In this document: piece by piece, positions 24,222 through 34,149 of the stretch
Layout: the number at the start of each line of letters is the position of its first letter
Numbering within the stretch: position 1 is the stretch's first letter
NCBI GenBank assembly: GCA_036435485.1
Contig: CM071597.1
Location: forward strand, 169,800,147 to 169,864,146
DNA from: Saposhnikovia divaricata
Taxonomy: Eukaryota > Streptophyta > Magnoliopsida > Apiales > Apiaceae
Reading direction: 5' to 3'
Length of the DNA stretch: 64,000 bases
The notes under the pieces: model-generated
Told to the model about the DNA's origin: nothing
Databases searched by the model: none
Seen by the model: only the letters and a program-made list of their open reading frames with translations
Position numbers and translations under genes: made by a program

Positions 24222-27200
24222 TGTAATAACCACGAATTTTCGAAATAGATTTTTATTTTTAGCCAAATTTTTGAGTCTCGTTTTAATTAGCCAGCCGGGA
24301 GAAAATAAACTGATTAAAGGGTCATCATTTTTTTTTATTTTATAAATAGCACTAACATGGTCATTATTAGGACATTTTAATTTGTTCCCCATAATTCATT
24401 TCTTTTTATTTAATTAACAATCACCCTACCCGTGTAATCATTATTCAGCATGATTGTAATTTACTTTTTTTTTTCATGTTATAACTGGTGCGGCAAGAGC
24501 CAAACAGATCACAAGACTTGCTAATTAAAGATAAACCCATAAACACAAACCAGCCACTTCTCTTTTTATATAACAAAACAGAGACATCACCATTGTAAAC
24601 CAAAAACAAACTCTCTCCTGTGTCTCTCAAAAACACAATACAGTTATATATATAAACACTCGAGCACTATACATAGCAGGTAGATTGTTTCTTTTTTTTT
24701 TCCGTTTTATTCTTCTCTTTTGTTAATTGTTTTGGCCGATTTCATTTTGTAATATTGAACTCGACTGTTGTGTGTATTGTTTTGGGTGATTGTGATTTAA
24801 TCGGAGAAGAGGAGTCGGGCAGGGGAAGGGAAGACGACCACCACCGCTGTGGTGGTGGAGTTGTTTGTGTTGGGTTTGTATCAATGGGGTGCTGTTGGGT
24901 TGTTAAATCGAAGAAGGGGAAATCGGAAATGAGGGAGGAAGGGAATGGAGAGTGAGGTGCGAGAGGGAGTGCAGAGGGGAATTGATTGTTTGTTGTGGTT
25001 GAAGTCGAATGGTGGTGTGGTTGTGGTTAGTCGGGAGGGAGGAGTTGTAGTCTAGTAGATTGAACCGGAGAGGATGATTGAAGAGAGGGATTACGAGGGA
25101 GATTGTTGTTGGGTTGTGGAGAGACGGGGAGAGATTAGAAGATCGAGAGAGATTCGAAAGGAGGGAGAGAGGCGGAGTGAGATGAGAGATTGATGGTTGT
25201 CGATGTGGTTGTCGAAATCAGTGGGGGGGGGTAGTACGGTGGTGATGGCTGTGGTTATCGGAGAGGGAGAATGAGAGAGTTGGTTGTTGTTCGAATTAGA
25301 GAAGAGAAGCGGTGAAGAGAAGTGAAGAGAGTGGAGGTTGTAGTTGTGGTTGATTGGGAGTTAAAAGGAAGGTTGGGAGGGGTGGTAATCGGTAGAGAAA
25401 ACAGAGAGATAGGGGAGACAGCGAGAGAGATTGTGCGCAGGGGGAGTAGGTGGGGCCCACACGGTGGGACCCACACCGTTGTGTAGTTGTTGTTTTAAAT
25501 AATAAAATAGTAACGTAGACGTTCGGGTGTTATAAACGGGATTGTGTTAAACGAATAAAACGAGATTTAATAAGTTTTGTTAAAAATGGAATATTAATTA
25601 ATTTGGTTTGTAAATAATAAATTATTTAAAATGGTTTAGTTAATTAATTGATTAATAAGATTTTAGATATAATTTAGAATTATTGATTTTATTGATTAAA
25701 TAGAATTATTTGGAGTTTTAAACATAAGTTAGGAGTTTATTAATTGAGTAATTAAGTAGTAATATTATGTGATTTTGAAAATAAATTAGATATTTATTAA
25801 TTTGCAATAAAAAGGGTTTAATAAAATGGATTAATTATTTGTTTGTTAAAAAGAGTCATTTTGTGATTTTTGGACGAAAATTATAGATTTAATAATTTGT
25901 TGATAAAAAGAAGAATATTTGTGAAATAAATAGAATAAAATATGTTTTATTTGGAAAAGCTGTTTTAATATTTTCCGGTTTATTTTTTTTTATTAAACCG
26001 GATCAAGTCAGATTTAATTTAGAGATTTAATATTTGTTTTATATTAATGAGTTTAGTAAATTAGAATTCTTTGACAATTAGTTTAAAAATGAGAATAATA
26101 AATATGGATTTAAATTGAATCAAAACGGATGTTTGAATTTTTCATTTTGAGTAAGAATTTAGATTTCCAGATATTAAAAATAGGATATATTTCCCAGATT
26201 TAATTCCTGTGTTCGAATAAATATTTATTTATTTATTCCAGATATTTTATGAGATATTATATTATTATTAATTAGATTATCGGATCGGGAGTATTTTATT
26301 CTGAAGAATCGCTCACGTATTTCTGGTTGCCATTTTTAGAGAATAATCCCCGAGCCGTAGACCGAAGCCGAGTTCACGGGTAGAGTATAATTTTTATCTG
26401 CATTCATTTGCACTTCGTGATCGAGGCAAGTTCGTTCTTACCCTAACTTTTGGAAACTGTGAATTTCTGTTCGTGTTATTTATTTTCTTAATTATTTTTG
26501 AGATGTTATATATTGAGATTATCTGTTGCTCTATATGATGCAATAATTTCTTTTGAGAATTATAATCCCTATATGCGTAGAAACAATTTAATTGATATCG
26601 GGTCGATCTCATTAATTCGAGACGACTATTATTTTATTCAGTGAAATTAATCTCATTCGTCCGAGATAGTTAAATTTATTCTTTTCGATTGAATTTATTG
26701 TACAAATTCAATCGTTATTTATTGATTATCTTTTAGTTAGTTCCTCGTTCGAACTAACCAATAGGAGTTTAAAATTATAATTGTTAGAGATTTTTATTCG
26801 TCAATCAAGTAAAAAATATTCTATCTAAGCGTTCATCAATGTTGAGTATTATAAATATTGAGAAGTACTATTTGTTCAGTACGACTCCCAATTATTTCAA
26901 TCTTAAGACTATTCTCATAAATTCGAGATAGTTGATCTTATTGTCAAGGTTTGGCATTCTGTTCATGTCAACCGATAAATTATTATTGAGAATTTACATC
27001 AGTCCATTGTTCGGATTGGTGTTAAAATTGAGTCATACTGGCAGTCCGCCAAATTTGTAAATATTTTCTGAAAGAGTTATCTCATGTTATCTGTACCCCA
27101 AATATTCGGGAATTCTGTATTCTACTGGTCAATTTTGGGCAAGAGGCCCTTTATAGAGAAAGAGAGATTCGTGTACCGTTTTACGGACCCGAGAATATTT

Positions 27201-27948
27201 AGGCATTCGTTGCCTTGGTTGAATTGATAACCATTATGATGCTAGCATTCATACATATATATTATAGTTGATATCGTATTGTAGCCGTGATCGGGCGAAG
27301 TGCGGTGTCATCGGAGGCCGGTATTCTTGGTTGGTTAGTTGATCGCCCCACCGAGATACGGAGAGGTGGAAGACCAGTTCATTCTTACATCATGAGTTAT
27401 CAGAGTTATATCAAATGAGTCTTTTGAGTATTCTGTTTTGAGATGAGTTTTGAGCCTTTCGAGTATGATATTTTCAAGATAAATTTGAGTCAAATCACAT
27501 TGTTACATTCGATATTAAAATTTTGAGTACTTATTTCGGTAAACCTTATTATATTTATATTCCGAGCGAGAAGAGAACTTGCTGAGCACTATAGTTGCTC
27601 ATTCTTGCTTTACAACATTTTGTTCAGCTGTCAAGACGGAGAAAGGCGAGACGTCCAGCCAGGGCTATAAAGGGAAAGGAAAAGCGCAAGGCTATGGCGA
27701 CAACAATTAGAAGATCCAACTGGAATCTTTATATTTCTATTGGTGTGAACTTTTGTAATATATTAAATCGAGATGTATCAAGTTGTTTTGTACTATGTTG
27801 TGAAGACGATCTTGGACCTGCGGAGTGGGACATTTTATGCTCCGTTGTATTATATATTTTGCTTTGTTATTGCGTAACTCGTGCTACAGGATATTGAGAC
27901 AATGTGACGACCCGGGTCCCCTGTCAGGGTGGATTTGGGGGCGTTACA
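24222..27948 (+). repeat. Tekay 5' LTR
   Basis: It runs TGTAATAACC ... GGGCGTTACA over 3727 bp and is identical to the 3' LTR except at 26811 as far as I could compare. It holds a TATA box at 24645, a purine/GT-rich stretch at about 24820-25460, and an R/U5-side segment around 27575-27700 that is well conserved in the distant copy at 62831-64000. Confidence 0.95.
24645..24656 (+). promoter_or_regulatory. TATA box of the Tekay LTR promoter
   Basis: TATATATAAAC lies about 425 bp into the LTR. Transcription would start some 30 bases on, near 24685, marking the U3/R border. The same motif is at 34573-34584 in the 3' LTR. The motif is seen; the start site is inferred. Confidence 0.55.
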
Positions 27949-27952
27949 GTTT

Positions 27953-27964
27953 TGGTATCAGAGC
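27953..27964 (+). other. Tekay primer-binding site
   Basis: TGGTATCAGAGC, complementary to the 3' end of initiator Met-tRNA, lies four bases after the 5' LTR. It is the usual primer site for plant chromoviruses. Confidence 0.92.
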
Positions 27965-28174
27965 TTTAGTTATATTTTTAGGAATCGTACTTGGAGTATA
28001 ACCCGATGCGAGAATTTAGAGATATAATACGAACCTAGAACTATAACGCGACGTGAGAATTTAGAGATATGATACGAAGTTGAGATTTTGGCACTAAGCG
28101 CCTTACGCCTTTATATATATTTATAGGCATAGCTAGTTGATTGAAACCTGACCGAGATTTTCGTACTTTTGTAG

Positions 28175-29134
28175 ATGTCTACTTCCGGACCAGCAGATTT
28201 CCGTTCTACCCGAGATAGATCTCCTACACCTTACCCGCATGGACCACTTAGCTCAGGATCAGACAGTGACCCGTCTGAAGAGTTTATGCTGATGGATAGT
28301 GACACGGATGACTCTTCGGTTCAGATCCTTACACCTTCTCCTCCACATGTGATAGATTTAGTAGATTCTCCTGACCAGATCATTGAGATAGTCGATTCTC
28401 CTCCACCAGTGATTGATTTAGAGGCCCCTACCCCTGAGACGTTCAGAGTTGAGACCCCAGTGCCCGAGATTACTGATCCAGTTGACGAGAGCCAGCTTTC
28501 ACCCGTCCGTATTGAGGTTGTACCTACCTTGTCAGCTCCAGTATCCGGAGTTGATGTACCTACAGGAGTAGCAGCTCTTGCTGAGTTGTTTACTTTACCT
28601 GTTCCCGTATATGCTTCGACGCCGACAGTCCCTACCGTGCCCGACTACATGTTTCCACCTGTCAGTGCCATGCCTGCTTGTGATACTACTCCTCCTGCAC
28701 CTGCTATACATATCCCTGCTTCAGAGGTGATTATCTCATCTGCTCCACCTTTCCCAGCACAGCCAGTTGGTATGCCCACGCAGCCGAGAGGGGATCGAGG
28801 GCCTGTACCTTGGATGGTTCATGATTATCTTTTCCAGCAGTTTCGATGGGCATGGCTTCGTTATGAGGAGGTTTTTGCCACTAGAGATGCTATATTGCGA
28901 TTACTGTCGGTCGACCCTACCACAGTTCATGGAGGAGGCAGCTTGCTTGTGAGGAATGTTCCTATGGAGATCGTACATCAGATCTCTATTGCTATTCTGA
29001 CTGGGCTACAGACTGATCTCACAGCCCTACCATCCTCTAGTACAGGAGCCGTGGATCGCAATGCTGTTACAGAGTTGATTGCCAGAGCTATCGAGGAGTT
29101 CCAGGGACGCGTGGGTGAGATGTTTGGCCGTTGA
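28175..29134 (+). CDS. Extra ORF between 5' LTR and gag; unknown function
   Basis: An open frame of 319 codons starts at the first ATG after the PBS leader and is in no way similar to gag. The first two thirds are acidic and rich in Pro, Ser, Thr, Val and Asp, with near-repeats such as VIDLVDSP, IIEIVDSP and VIDLEAP (residues about 58-85), and are probably disordered. The last third (from about residue 205) is more ordered, with a WMVHDYLFQQFRWAWLRYEE segment, then helical stretches ending in EFQGRVGEMFGR. No transmembrane segment, zinc finger or catalytic motif is visible. Tekay elements normally start with gag, so this is an added gene. It lies on the same strand 400 bp before gag and would be the first cistron of the genomic RNA. 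I do not recognise a family; intactness in a very young element suggests it is, or lately was, under selection. Confidence 0.75.
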   Translation: MSTSGPADFRSTRDRSPTPYPHGPLSSGSDSDPSEEFMLMDSDTDDSSVQILTPSPPHVIDLVDSPDQIIEIVDSPPPVIDLEAPTPETFRVETPVPEITDPVDESQLSPVRIEVVPTLSAPVSGVDVPTGVAALAELFTLPVPVYASTPTVPTVPDYMFPPVSAMPACDTTPPAPAIHIPASEVIISSAPPFPAQPVGMPTQPRGDRGPVPWMVHDYLFQQFRWAWLRYEEVFATRDAILRLLSVDPTTVHGGGSLLVRNVPMEIVHQISIAILTGLQTDLTALPSSSTGAVDRNAVTELIARAIEEFQGRVGEMFGR

Positions 29135-29534
29135 GACTGTAGCTGATATTGTAGCTTGGGCTTGTTCTTGATGACCCACTTTCTGTATAGTGATGCATTA
29201 GATTTGTTTGCATTATGGTGTTTATGTATGAGTTGGCTAGCTTGTATCAGATGTATGCATTAAACGTACCTTATGGTACCATGACGGATTATATGTGGAT
29301 ATTAATATTTTTGCACCCTTACCTGTTTCAGATTTATTATTGTTGTTGCGCTTTAATAATAGTACTCCTGTAAATAAAAAAAAAAAAAAAAATATTGTGA
29401 CACATGAGTTATATCTTCAGCATTTTCAGAAATTCGACATAAGATTTTAAGAGTTTACGTTACCAGCACCGATATTCTGTTATAATTTTACCTAGTTTGA
29501 CCAAGCTCCTGTTTTCAATTTTAATAGAAAAAAA
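29135..29534 (+). other. Spacer between extra ORF and gag with an A17 tract
   Basis: AT-rich untranslated sequence. A run of 17 A's (29376-29392) follows AATAA about 240 bases after the extra ORF's stop. It resembles a fossil poly(A) tail but could equally be slippage. No promoter is obvious. Confidence 0.6.
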
Positions 29535-30980
29535 ATGGCACCAAAAAGAGGAAGACCCGCAAAGAATCCTCGTCCTCAACCCGAGGTGAATCCAGGGAAT
29601 GAGGTTCCACCTCAGAACCAAGTTCCAAACCCGGAACCACAACTCGCTCGAGGTCCCAACCAAGAAAATAACCCGATGAGTCTACTTATGAACTTTCTTA
29701 TTCAGCATACCCAGAACCCTCAGCCTCAGCTATACCAAAATATAGGAGGGAATCCACCTCCAGCTCAACTGACCCAAACTACTGTGAGTTTCAAATCATT
29801 CAAATCCTTGAGTCCACCTGAGTTTAAAGGTACCACTAACCCAGTGGAAGCTAGAATCTGGTTACGTGAAATAGAGAAGACCTTTGAGATCGTAGGGGTA
29901 GAAGAAGAGAAGAAAACCATCTTTGCAGCCTACATGTTAAAAGGTGAAGCGAATTATTGGTGGGAATCAAAGAGAGCAATGGAAGGGAACGTAGTCATAC
30001 CCTGGACCAGGTTCACGCAGCTATTTTTAGAGAAATATTTTCCTAAATACTTGGAGAGCCAAATGGAGGTCAAGTTTCTGGAACTCAAGCAAGGCAACAT
30101 GACTGTAGCTGAATATGAAGCCAAGTTTTCTGAACTCTCTAGGTTTGTGCCTTACCATGTGGATACAGACGAAAAGAGAGCTAAACGTTTTCAACTAGGG
30201 CTGAAGCCGTGGATCCAGAATCGAGTTGCGGTCCTAGAAATCACCAACTATGCTACTGTGGTTCAAAAAGCATCTATTGTGGAAAATGGATCTGAGTTGT
30301 ACTCAAAGGACAAGGATATGAAGAAAAGGAAGTTTCAGAATCGTGGAAATAATTTTGAGAGGAAGCCGGACGATCGGAATGGAAAGAGACCTTTTGTGAA
30401 GCGGGAAGACAGAAGCAATGATACAAAGAGAACTGAGAATCAAGATACTAGGGGAAACAATCAAAAGTCCAGACCCCCTCAGGCAGCCAATCTAATTCAA
30501 GGAAGGCCACCGCTACCCGAATGCAAAACGTGTGGAAGGAAGCACCCAGGACCATGTAATCTGGCCAACATTGTTTGTTACAACTGTGGACAGAAAGGGC
30601 ACTATTCTTCTCACTGCAAGGATAAGGCCGTTACTTGTTTCAATTGCGGAAAGAAAGGACATATTGCACGAGATTGCAAGTCACCACCAAAGGAGACAAA
30701 TGCACCTAGACTCATGGCACCTCCCAGCAACAAGCCAACTGCTCGTACTTTCAACATGACGGTGAAGGATGCTATTGCTGATAGTGATGTGATTGCAGGT
30801 ACACTTTTAGTCAATTCTGTAGATGCATGTGTTTTGTTTGGATATTCAGTCCGTACCATTAGGGGAGACATTGATTATAGAAGTAGCAAATCAGGAAAAA
30901 GTCCCTGTAGATCAGATATGTCCAGATTGTGGAATCGAAATCCAAGGACAACGTTTCGAAGCAGACCTTCTTTCTTTTAA
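29535..30980 (+). CDS. gag: Tekay Gag (capsid + nucleocapsid), tail out of frame
   Basis: Starts at MAPKRGRP. A Pro/Gln/Asn-rich N-terminus is followed by a retrotransposon Gag capsid domain at about residues 105-225 (WLREIEKTFEI, YWWES, WTRFTQLFLEKYFPKY, FxxLxQGNMTVAEYEAKF). A Lys/Arg-rich linker leads to three Cys motifs: CKTCGRKHPGPC (330), CYNCGQKGHYSSHC (348-361) and CFNCGKKGHIARDC (368-381), the last two classic CCHC knuckles that bind RNA. The frame then enters the protease region (TARTFNMTVKDA, LVNSVDACVLF) but breaks off where the active site should be, and reads about 48 unrelated codons to a stop. Gag and Pol normally share one frame in Tekay elements. The capsid and nucleocapsid parts are intact. 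Confidence 0.93.
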   Translation: MAPKRGRPAKNPRPQPEVNPGNEVPPQNQVPNPEPQLARGPNQENNPMSLLMNFLIQHTQNPQPQLYQNIGGNPPPAQLTQTTVSFKSFKSLSPPEFKGTTNPVEARIWLREIEKTFEIVGVEEEKKTIFAAYMLKGEANYWWESKRAMEGNVVIPWTRFTQLFLEKYFPKYLESQMEVKFLELKQGNMTVAEYEAKFSELSRFVPYHVDTDEKRAKRFQLGLKPWIQNRVAVLEITNYATVVQKASIVENGSELYSKDKDMKKRKFQNRGNNFERKPDDRNGKRPFVKREDRSNDTKRTENQDTRGNNQKSRPPQAANLIQGRPPLPECKTCGRKHPGPCNLANIVCYNCGQKGHYSSHCKDKAVTCFNCGKKGHIARDCKSPPKETNAPRLMAPPSNKPTARTFNMTVKDAIADSDVIAGTLLVNSVDACVLFGYSVRTIRGDIDYRSSKSGKSPCRSDMSRLWNRNPRTTFRSRPSFF

Positions 30981-33900
30981 TTTAGGGGAGTTTGATATAA
31001 TTCTGGGAATGGATTGGTTGACACGTTATGATGCTCAAATCAATTGTCGGCGTAAGTGGGTTAGTGTAAAGGGACCCAACGGCAAAAGAATACAATTTCG
31101 CGGAAGGAAACCTACTAGTAATTTTCTGACTTTGATTCAAGCGAAGAAACTACTAAGAAGTGGGTGTCAAGCCTACTTAGCTTATGTGGTTGACAACGAG
31201 AAGCAAGCCCCTGCCATTGATGAAATCCCTGTAGTGAATCAATTCGAAGATGTTTTTCCTGAAGAGTTACCTGGATTGCCGCCCGACAGAGAAATAGAAT
31301 TCAATATCGATCTTGCCCCGGGAACTGCACCAATTTCCAAAGCACCATACCGAATGGCTCCAGTTGAGATGAAGGAGTTGGCTACCCAACTGCAAGAACT
31401 ACTTGACAAAGGCGTAATCAGACCAAGTGTATCCCCGTGGGGAGCTCCAGTGCTGTTCGTGAAAAAGAAGGACGGATCTATGCGACTATGCATTGATTAT
31501 CGTGAGTTGAACAAGATGACCATCAAGAATAAGTACCCTTTACCTCGAATCGACGATCTGTTTGACCAACTTAAGGGAGCTACATGTTTTTCAAAGATTG
31601 ATTTGAGATCCGGTTATCATCAACTAAAGATCAAGCCTGAAGATATTCCTAAGACTGCCTTTAGGACTCGATATGGACATTACGAATTCTTAGTCATGTC
31701 TTTTGGATTGACGAATGCGCCAGCTGCTTTTATGGATTTGATGAATCGTGTGTTCAAGAGATACTTGGACAAGTTCGTGATTGTATTTATTGATGACATC
31801 CTGATATACTCGAAGTCTCCTGAGGAACATGCTGAACACCTCCGTCTAGTTCTGGAAACGTTGCGGAAGGAAAAGTTATATGCGAAATTCTCGAAGTGTG
31901 AATTCTGGCTAAAAGAGGTTCAATTTTTGGGACACATTGTAAGCGGCGAAGGGATTTCTGTAGACCCCGCAAAGATAGAAGCTGTAGCAGATTGGGAGAG
32001 ACCCAAGACTCCCACCGAAGTTAGAAGTTTCCTTGGTCTGGCCGGATACTATCGCAGGTTCGTGAAGGATTTCTCAAAGATAGCGACGCCACTGACTCGG
32101 CTTACCAGAAAGAGTGAAAAGTTCGAATGGACCCCCAAATGCGAAGATAGCTTTCAAGAATTGAAGAAGAGATTGACTACTGCCCCGGTGTTGACCTTAC
32201 CCGATGAGAAAGGCGATTTTGTAATTTACAGCGACGCTTCTCACAAGGGTTTGGGATGTGTTTTGATGCAACACGGAAAAGTAATAGCTTATGCCTCTCG
32301 GCAACTGAAGGAGTATGAGTCCCGTTACCCTACTCACGATTTGGAACTTGCTGCTATTGTTTTCGCACTCAAGATTTGGAGGCATTACCTTTACGGAGAG
32401 AAATGCGAGATTTACACGGATCACAAGAGCTTAAAGTATATATTCACGCAGAAGGAATTAAACATGAGACAAAGAAGATGGTTGGAGTTGATCAAGGACT
32501 ATGATTGCTCGATAAACTATCACCCAGGGAAGGCTAATGTTGTAGCTGATGCATTAAGTAGAAAGGAGAGACTAAACCTGTTGACAACCTCAAAAGAATT
32601 GGTTAGAGAATTTGAGAAGATGGAATTAGAAGTCAAAATCCCAGTCCAAAACAATGAAAGAGTTTACAGCATGCAGTTTCAACCAGAGTTACTCGAGAAG
32701 ATTCGACGTTGTCAAGAGCAAGTGATGGAAGAAAGAAGATCAGAGTTGACCGGAGAAGAATTTCTAAGTTCAAAAGATGAAAAGGGAATTAAGCGAGTTG
32801 CATCGAGAATATGGATTCCTAATGTTACAGAGTTGAAGGAAGAAATTATGAGCGAAGCGCATAACTCGAGATATTCCATTCACCCAGGGAGCACAAAAAT
32901 GTATCAAGACATCAAGTTGAATTATTGGTGGCCCAACATGAAGAGGGAGATTGCAGAATGGGTAAGTAAGTGTTTGACATGTCAGAAAGTGAAGGCAGAA
33001 CATCAACGACCAAGTGGACTTCTACAACCTTTAGAGATACCCGAGTGGAAATGGGAGCATATTACCATGGATTTTGTCGTAGGATTGCCCCGAACTAGAG
33101 CCAGTCATGATGCGATCTGGGTTATCGTCTATAGACTCACTAAATCTGCGCATTTCCTACCAATTAGTGATAAGTATTCCGTTGAGAGATTGGTGAACAT
33201 GTACCTAAAGGAGATTGTAGTTCGTCACGGAGTACCTGTTTCAATTGTATCTGATAGAGATGCCCGTTTTACTTCTCGATTTTGGAAAAGTTTTCAAGAA
33301 TGTCTTGGCACAAAGTTAAATCTGAGCACTGCTTATCATCCACAGACCGATGGACAAAGTGAAAGGACGATTCAAACAGTTGAAGATATGTTAAGAGCCT
33401 GTGCACTTGATTTTAAAGGAAGTTGGGATGAACATTTGCCCCTAGTCGAGTTTGCTTACAACAATAGTTACCATTCGAGCATATGTATGGCACCTTATGA
33501 AGCTTTGTACGGAAGGAAGTGTAGATCACCGTTATATTGGGATGAAGTAGGAGAAAGAAAGATACTAGGACCGGAATTACTTCAACAAACTAAGCAAGCA
33601 ACCGAGGTTATTCGAAAAAGATTAGTTGCAGCTCAAGATCGACAGAGGAAGTATGCAAATCAAAAGAGGAAGGACAAAGCATTTGAAGTGGGAGATAAGG
33701 TGATGTTGAAAGTTTCACCTTGGAAAGGAGTAATGAGATTCGGAAAGAAAGGCAAGTTAAGCCCCAGATATATAGGACCTTTTGAGATTCTTAAGAAGAT
33801 AGGACCACTAGCTTATCAGTTGGCCTTACCTCCAGACCTTCAGCATATCCACGACGTGTTTCATGTTTCTGCATTAAGAAAGTACCATTCTGATTTCAGG

Positions 33901-34110
33901 CATGTTATAACCTACGAACCAGTGGAAATTCGTCCAGATTTGACCTACGAAGAAAAGCCAGTAGAGATCCTAGATTACAAAGTGCAAGAGTTAAGAACTA
34001 AGAAAGTAAATTTAGTGAAAGTACTTTGGAGAAACCACCAAGTTGAGGAAGCCACGTGGGAATTAGAAAGCGAAATGCGGAATAAATATCCGGAATTGTT
34101 TAGTGCGTAG
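30823..34110 (+). CDS. pol: Tekay Pol: protease remnant, RT, RNase H, integrase, chromodomain
   Basis: Open for 1095 codons, in +1 frame to gag and overlapping its end. Genuine homology starts near residue 12 (PLGETLIIEVANQ). Only the C-terminal half of the protease remains (FDIILGMDWL, about 56-65); the DSGA active site is in neither frame. RT follows: KKKDGSMRLCIDYRELN, FSKIDLRSGYHQL, and the catalytic FIDD at 322-325. RNase H has D471 in YSDAS, then ELAAIVFAL and TDHKSLKYI. Integrase has an HHCC zinc domain (IHPGSTKMYQ, CLTCQKVK) and D750, D811, E847 with the canonical 35-residue spacing. The C-terminus (1043-1095: PVEILDYKVQEL, VLWRNHQVEEATWELE) is the Tekay-type chromodomain, thought to steer integration to heterochromatin. 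The ATG is merely the first in the frame. RT and integrase look intact; protease does not. Confidence 0.93.
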   Translation: MHVFCLDIQSVPLGETLIIEVANQEKVPVDQICPDCGIEIQGQRFEADLLSFNLGEFDIILGMDWLTRYDAQINCRRKWVSVKGPNGKRIQFRGRKPTSNFLTLIQAKKLLRSGCQAYLAYVVDNEKQAPAIDEIPVVNQFEDVFPEELPGLPPDREIEFNIDLAPGTAPISKAPYRMAPVEMKELATQLQELLDKGVIRPSVSPWGAPVLFVKKKDGSMRLCIDYRELNKMTIKNKYPLPRIDDLFDQLKGATCFSKIDLRSGYHQLKIKPEDIPKTAFRTRYGHYEFLVMSFGLTNAPAAFMDLMNRVFKRYLDKFVIVFIDDILIYSKSPEEHAEHLRLVLETLRKEKLYAKFSKCEFWLKEVQFLGHIVSGEGISVDPAKIEAVADWERPKTPTEVRSFLGLAGYYRRFVKDFSKIATPLTRLTRKSEKFEWTPKCEDSFQELKKRLTTAPVLTLPDEKGDFVIYSDASHKGLGCVLMQHGKVIAYASRQLKEYESRYPTHDLELAAIVFALKIWRHYLYGEKCEIYTDHKSLKYIFTQKELNMRQRRWLELIKDYDCSINYHPGKANVVADALSRKERLNLLTTSKELVREFEKMELEVKIPVQNNERVYSMQFQPELLEKIRRCQEQVMEERRSELTGEEFLSSKDEKGIKRVASRIWIPNVTELKEEIMSEAHNSRYSIHPGSTKMYQDIKLNYWWPNMKREIAEWVSKCLTCQKVKAEHQRPSGLLQPLEIPEWKWEHITMDFVVGLPRTRASHDAIWVIVYRLTKSAHFLPISDKYSVERLVNMYLKEIVVRHGVPVSIVSDRDARFTSRFWKSFQECLGTKLNLSTAYHPQTDGQSERTIQTVEDMLRACALDFKGSWDEHLPLVEFAYNNSYHSSICMAPYEALYGRKCRSPLYWDEVGERKILGPELLQQTKQATEVIRKRLVAAQDRQRKYANQKRKDKAFEVGDKVMLKVSPWKGVMRFGKKGKLSPRYIGPFEILKKIGPLAYQLALPPDLQHIHDVFHVSALRKYHSDFRHVITYEPVEIRPDLTYEEKPVEILDYKVQELRTKKVNLVKVLWRNHQVEEATWELESEMRNKYPELFSA

Positions 34111-34136
34111 TTTTGATTCCGAGGACGGAATCCTAT

Positions 34137-34149
34137 AAGGGGGGGAGAC
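34137..34149 (+). other. Tekay polypurine tract
   Basis: AAGGGGGGGAGAC lies directly before the 3' LTR. It is the primer site for plus-strand DNA synthesis. Confidence 0.85.

Noticed and set aside
24755..25476. Short frames in the purine-rich part of the Tekay LTR, and an 8-bp CCACCAC hairpin near 24837
   Set aside because: Low-complexity GA/GT sequence easily yields such frames and stems; nothing links them to a product.
27595..27897. A 100-codon frame in the Tekay LTR, also at 37523-37825
   Set aside because: It starts at a TTG, lies across the R/U5 region, and its second half is not kept in the diverged LTR at 62963-63172. It is not listed as a gene, although the first part is conserved (see findings).
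31239..31493. Open frames antisense to pol, gag and the extra ORFs (several, 60-107 codons)
   Set aside because: They are shadows of the real coding frames, without motifs of their own.
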